Of a DNA stretch of 64,000 nt, positions 63,535 through 64,000 are shown in pieces. The DNA comes from Ureibacillus thermophilus (GTDB lineage: Bacteria; Bacillota; Bacilli; Bacillales_A; Planococcaceae). Location: contig NZ_CP036528.1 of the NCBI RefSeq assembly GCF_004331915.1, positions 351,006 to 415,005 on the forward strand, in the 5' to 3' direction. The notes beneath the pieces are model-generated. The model did no database searches. It had not been told where the DNA came from and worked only from the letters and a program-made list of their open reading frames with translations. Within the stretch, counting starts at the first letter, position 1; each line of letters begins with the position of its first letter. The position numbers and the translations under genes were made by a program.

Positions 63535-64000
63535 TTATGCTTGAGATTCCGGTGCTTCTGTTGCTTTTATATCTTGATTATCGTCATCGCCTTGTCCGGC
63601 ATCGCGGGCAGTAGCCGGTGAAGTGACTGTAAAGATTGTCACATCATCGCCTTCTATAATTTGATAATCGACTCTATCTCGAATATCACTCACAAAAATT
63701 GTATCCCCAATACCTAATGTAGTAATATCAATATCAATTTTCTCAGGAATTTCAGCCGGCTTCACTTTAATTTTGAGCGTATCTAAAATTTGCGTTAATA
63801 CGCCCCCTTCTTTCACTCCGACTGATTCACCAACAGCATGGATAGGAACATCTACTTCCACTTCCTGCTCCATATTGACGGAATAAAAATCAATGTGCAA
63901 TACTGTGCCTTTTAATGGCTCTCTTTGCACTTCCTGAATCAGTGCTTTTACTCTTTTTCCTTCCACATCCAAATCGAAAATACTCGTTCTTCCTCTTTTT
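63535..64000 (-). CDS. ctc: General stress protein Ctc / ribosomal protein bL25 (5' end outside window)
   Basis: The frame is open to the window edge (RGRTSIFDLDVEGKRV at the start of the visible part), so the N-terminal 40-50 residues are missing; the in-frame TTG at 63972 is not the start. KALIQEVQREPLKGTVLHIDFYSVNMEQEVEVDVPIH ends the L25 domain, followed by the TL5-type C-terminal domain (about 100 residues; LTQILDTLKIKVKPAEIPEKIDIDI). The tail is acidic (GQGDDDNQDIKATEAPESQA). It binds 5S rRNA and is a sigma-B stress protein in B. subtilis. Codons read to 63999. Confidence 0.95.
   Translation of the reverse strand, partial: KRGRTSIFDLDVEGKRVKALIQEVQREPLKGTVLHIDFYSVNMEQEVEVDVPIHAVGESVGVKEGGVLTQILDTLKIKVKPAEIPEKIDIDITTLGIGDTIFVSDIRDRVDYQIIEGDDVTIFTVTSPATARDAGQGDDDNQDIKATEAPESQA

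Overview
The window is a low-GC Gram-positive chromosome, almost certainly an endospore-forming member of the Bacillales. The right third reproduces the Bacillus subtilis ctc-to-lysS block in reverse (ctc, pth/spoVC, fin, mfd, spoVT, yabM, yabN/mazG, yabO/rqcP, yabP, yabQ, divIC, yabR, spoIIE, tilS, hpt, ftsH, coaX, hslO, yacD, cysK, folP, folB, folK, dusB, lysS), followed by the trnJ-type tRNA run Val-Thr-Lys-Leu-Gly-Leu-Arg-Pro-Ala. Protein flavour, repeat content and the surviving 16S fragment suggest the Lysinibacillus/Ureibacillus group (Planococcaceae/Caryophanaceae). That is an inference from familiarity, not a search.

Layout. 1-11.2 kb: accessory and housekeeping genes (end of an MFS carrier, membrane Mrr-like nuclease, PerR-type catalase, second FtsH, AEC carrier, unknown 488-aa protein, CaiB/BaiF CoA-transferase, DUF6509-like protein, metallophosphoesterase). 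11.2-17.0 kb: complete mrpABCDEFG Na+/H+ antiporter operon on the minus strand, next to a KdpD-like universal stress protein and a DUF421 protein. 18.8-25.3 kb: HEPN-like/CBS protein, a transporter / ArgH-like lyase / BadF-type kinase operon, a transglutaminase-like protein and an atypical GT2 enzyme. 25.7-29.7 kb: glyoxylate-linked genes (class V aminotransferase, isocitrate lyase, divergent LytTR regulator). 29.8-32.9 kb: graveyard of IS66 and ISL3 remnants. 32.9-35.2 kb: tRNA genes and rRNA. Both 16S/23S regions are chimeric (16S 5' end fused to 23S 3' end), which looks like collapsed assembly of rrn operons, although IS-mediated deletion cannot be excluded from the sequence alone. 35.6-64 kb: the conserved lysS-to-ctc block covering folate, cysteine and CoA synthesis, redox chaperone, proteolysis, tRNA modification, sporulation, cell division and DNA repair.

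Cross-cutting features. A roughly 310-bp interspersed element with 12-bp terminal inverted repeats (GAGGCTGGGACA) occurs five times, always between genes. One copy carries a second TIR-bounded hairpin element inside it. A second repeat family of about 110 bp occurs twice. Several regulatory sites can be read directly: a PerR box before katA, tandem rRNA promoters, an internal promoter ahead of 5S rRNA, a spoIIE-type promoter with 21-bp spacing and a Spo0A-box-like site, a sigma-G promoter before spoVT and a sigma-F-like promoter before fin. No CRISPR array, prophage or complete defence island was seen.
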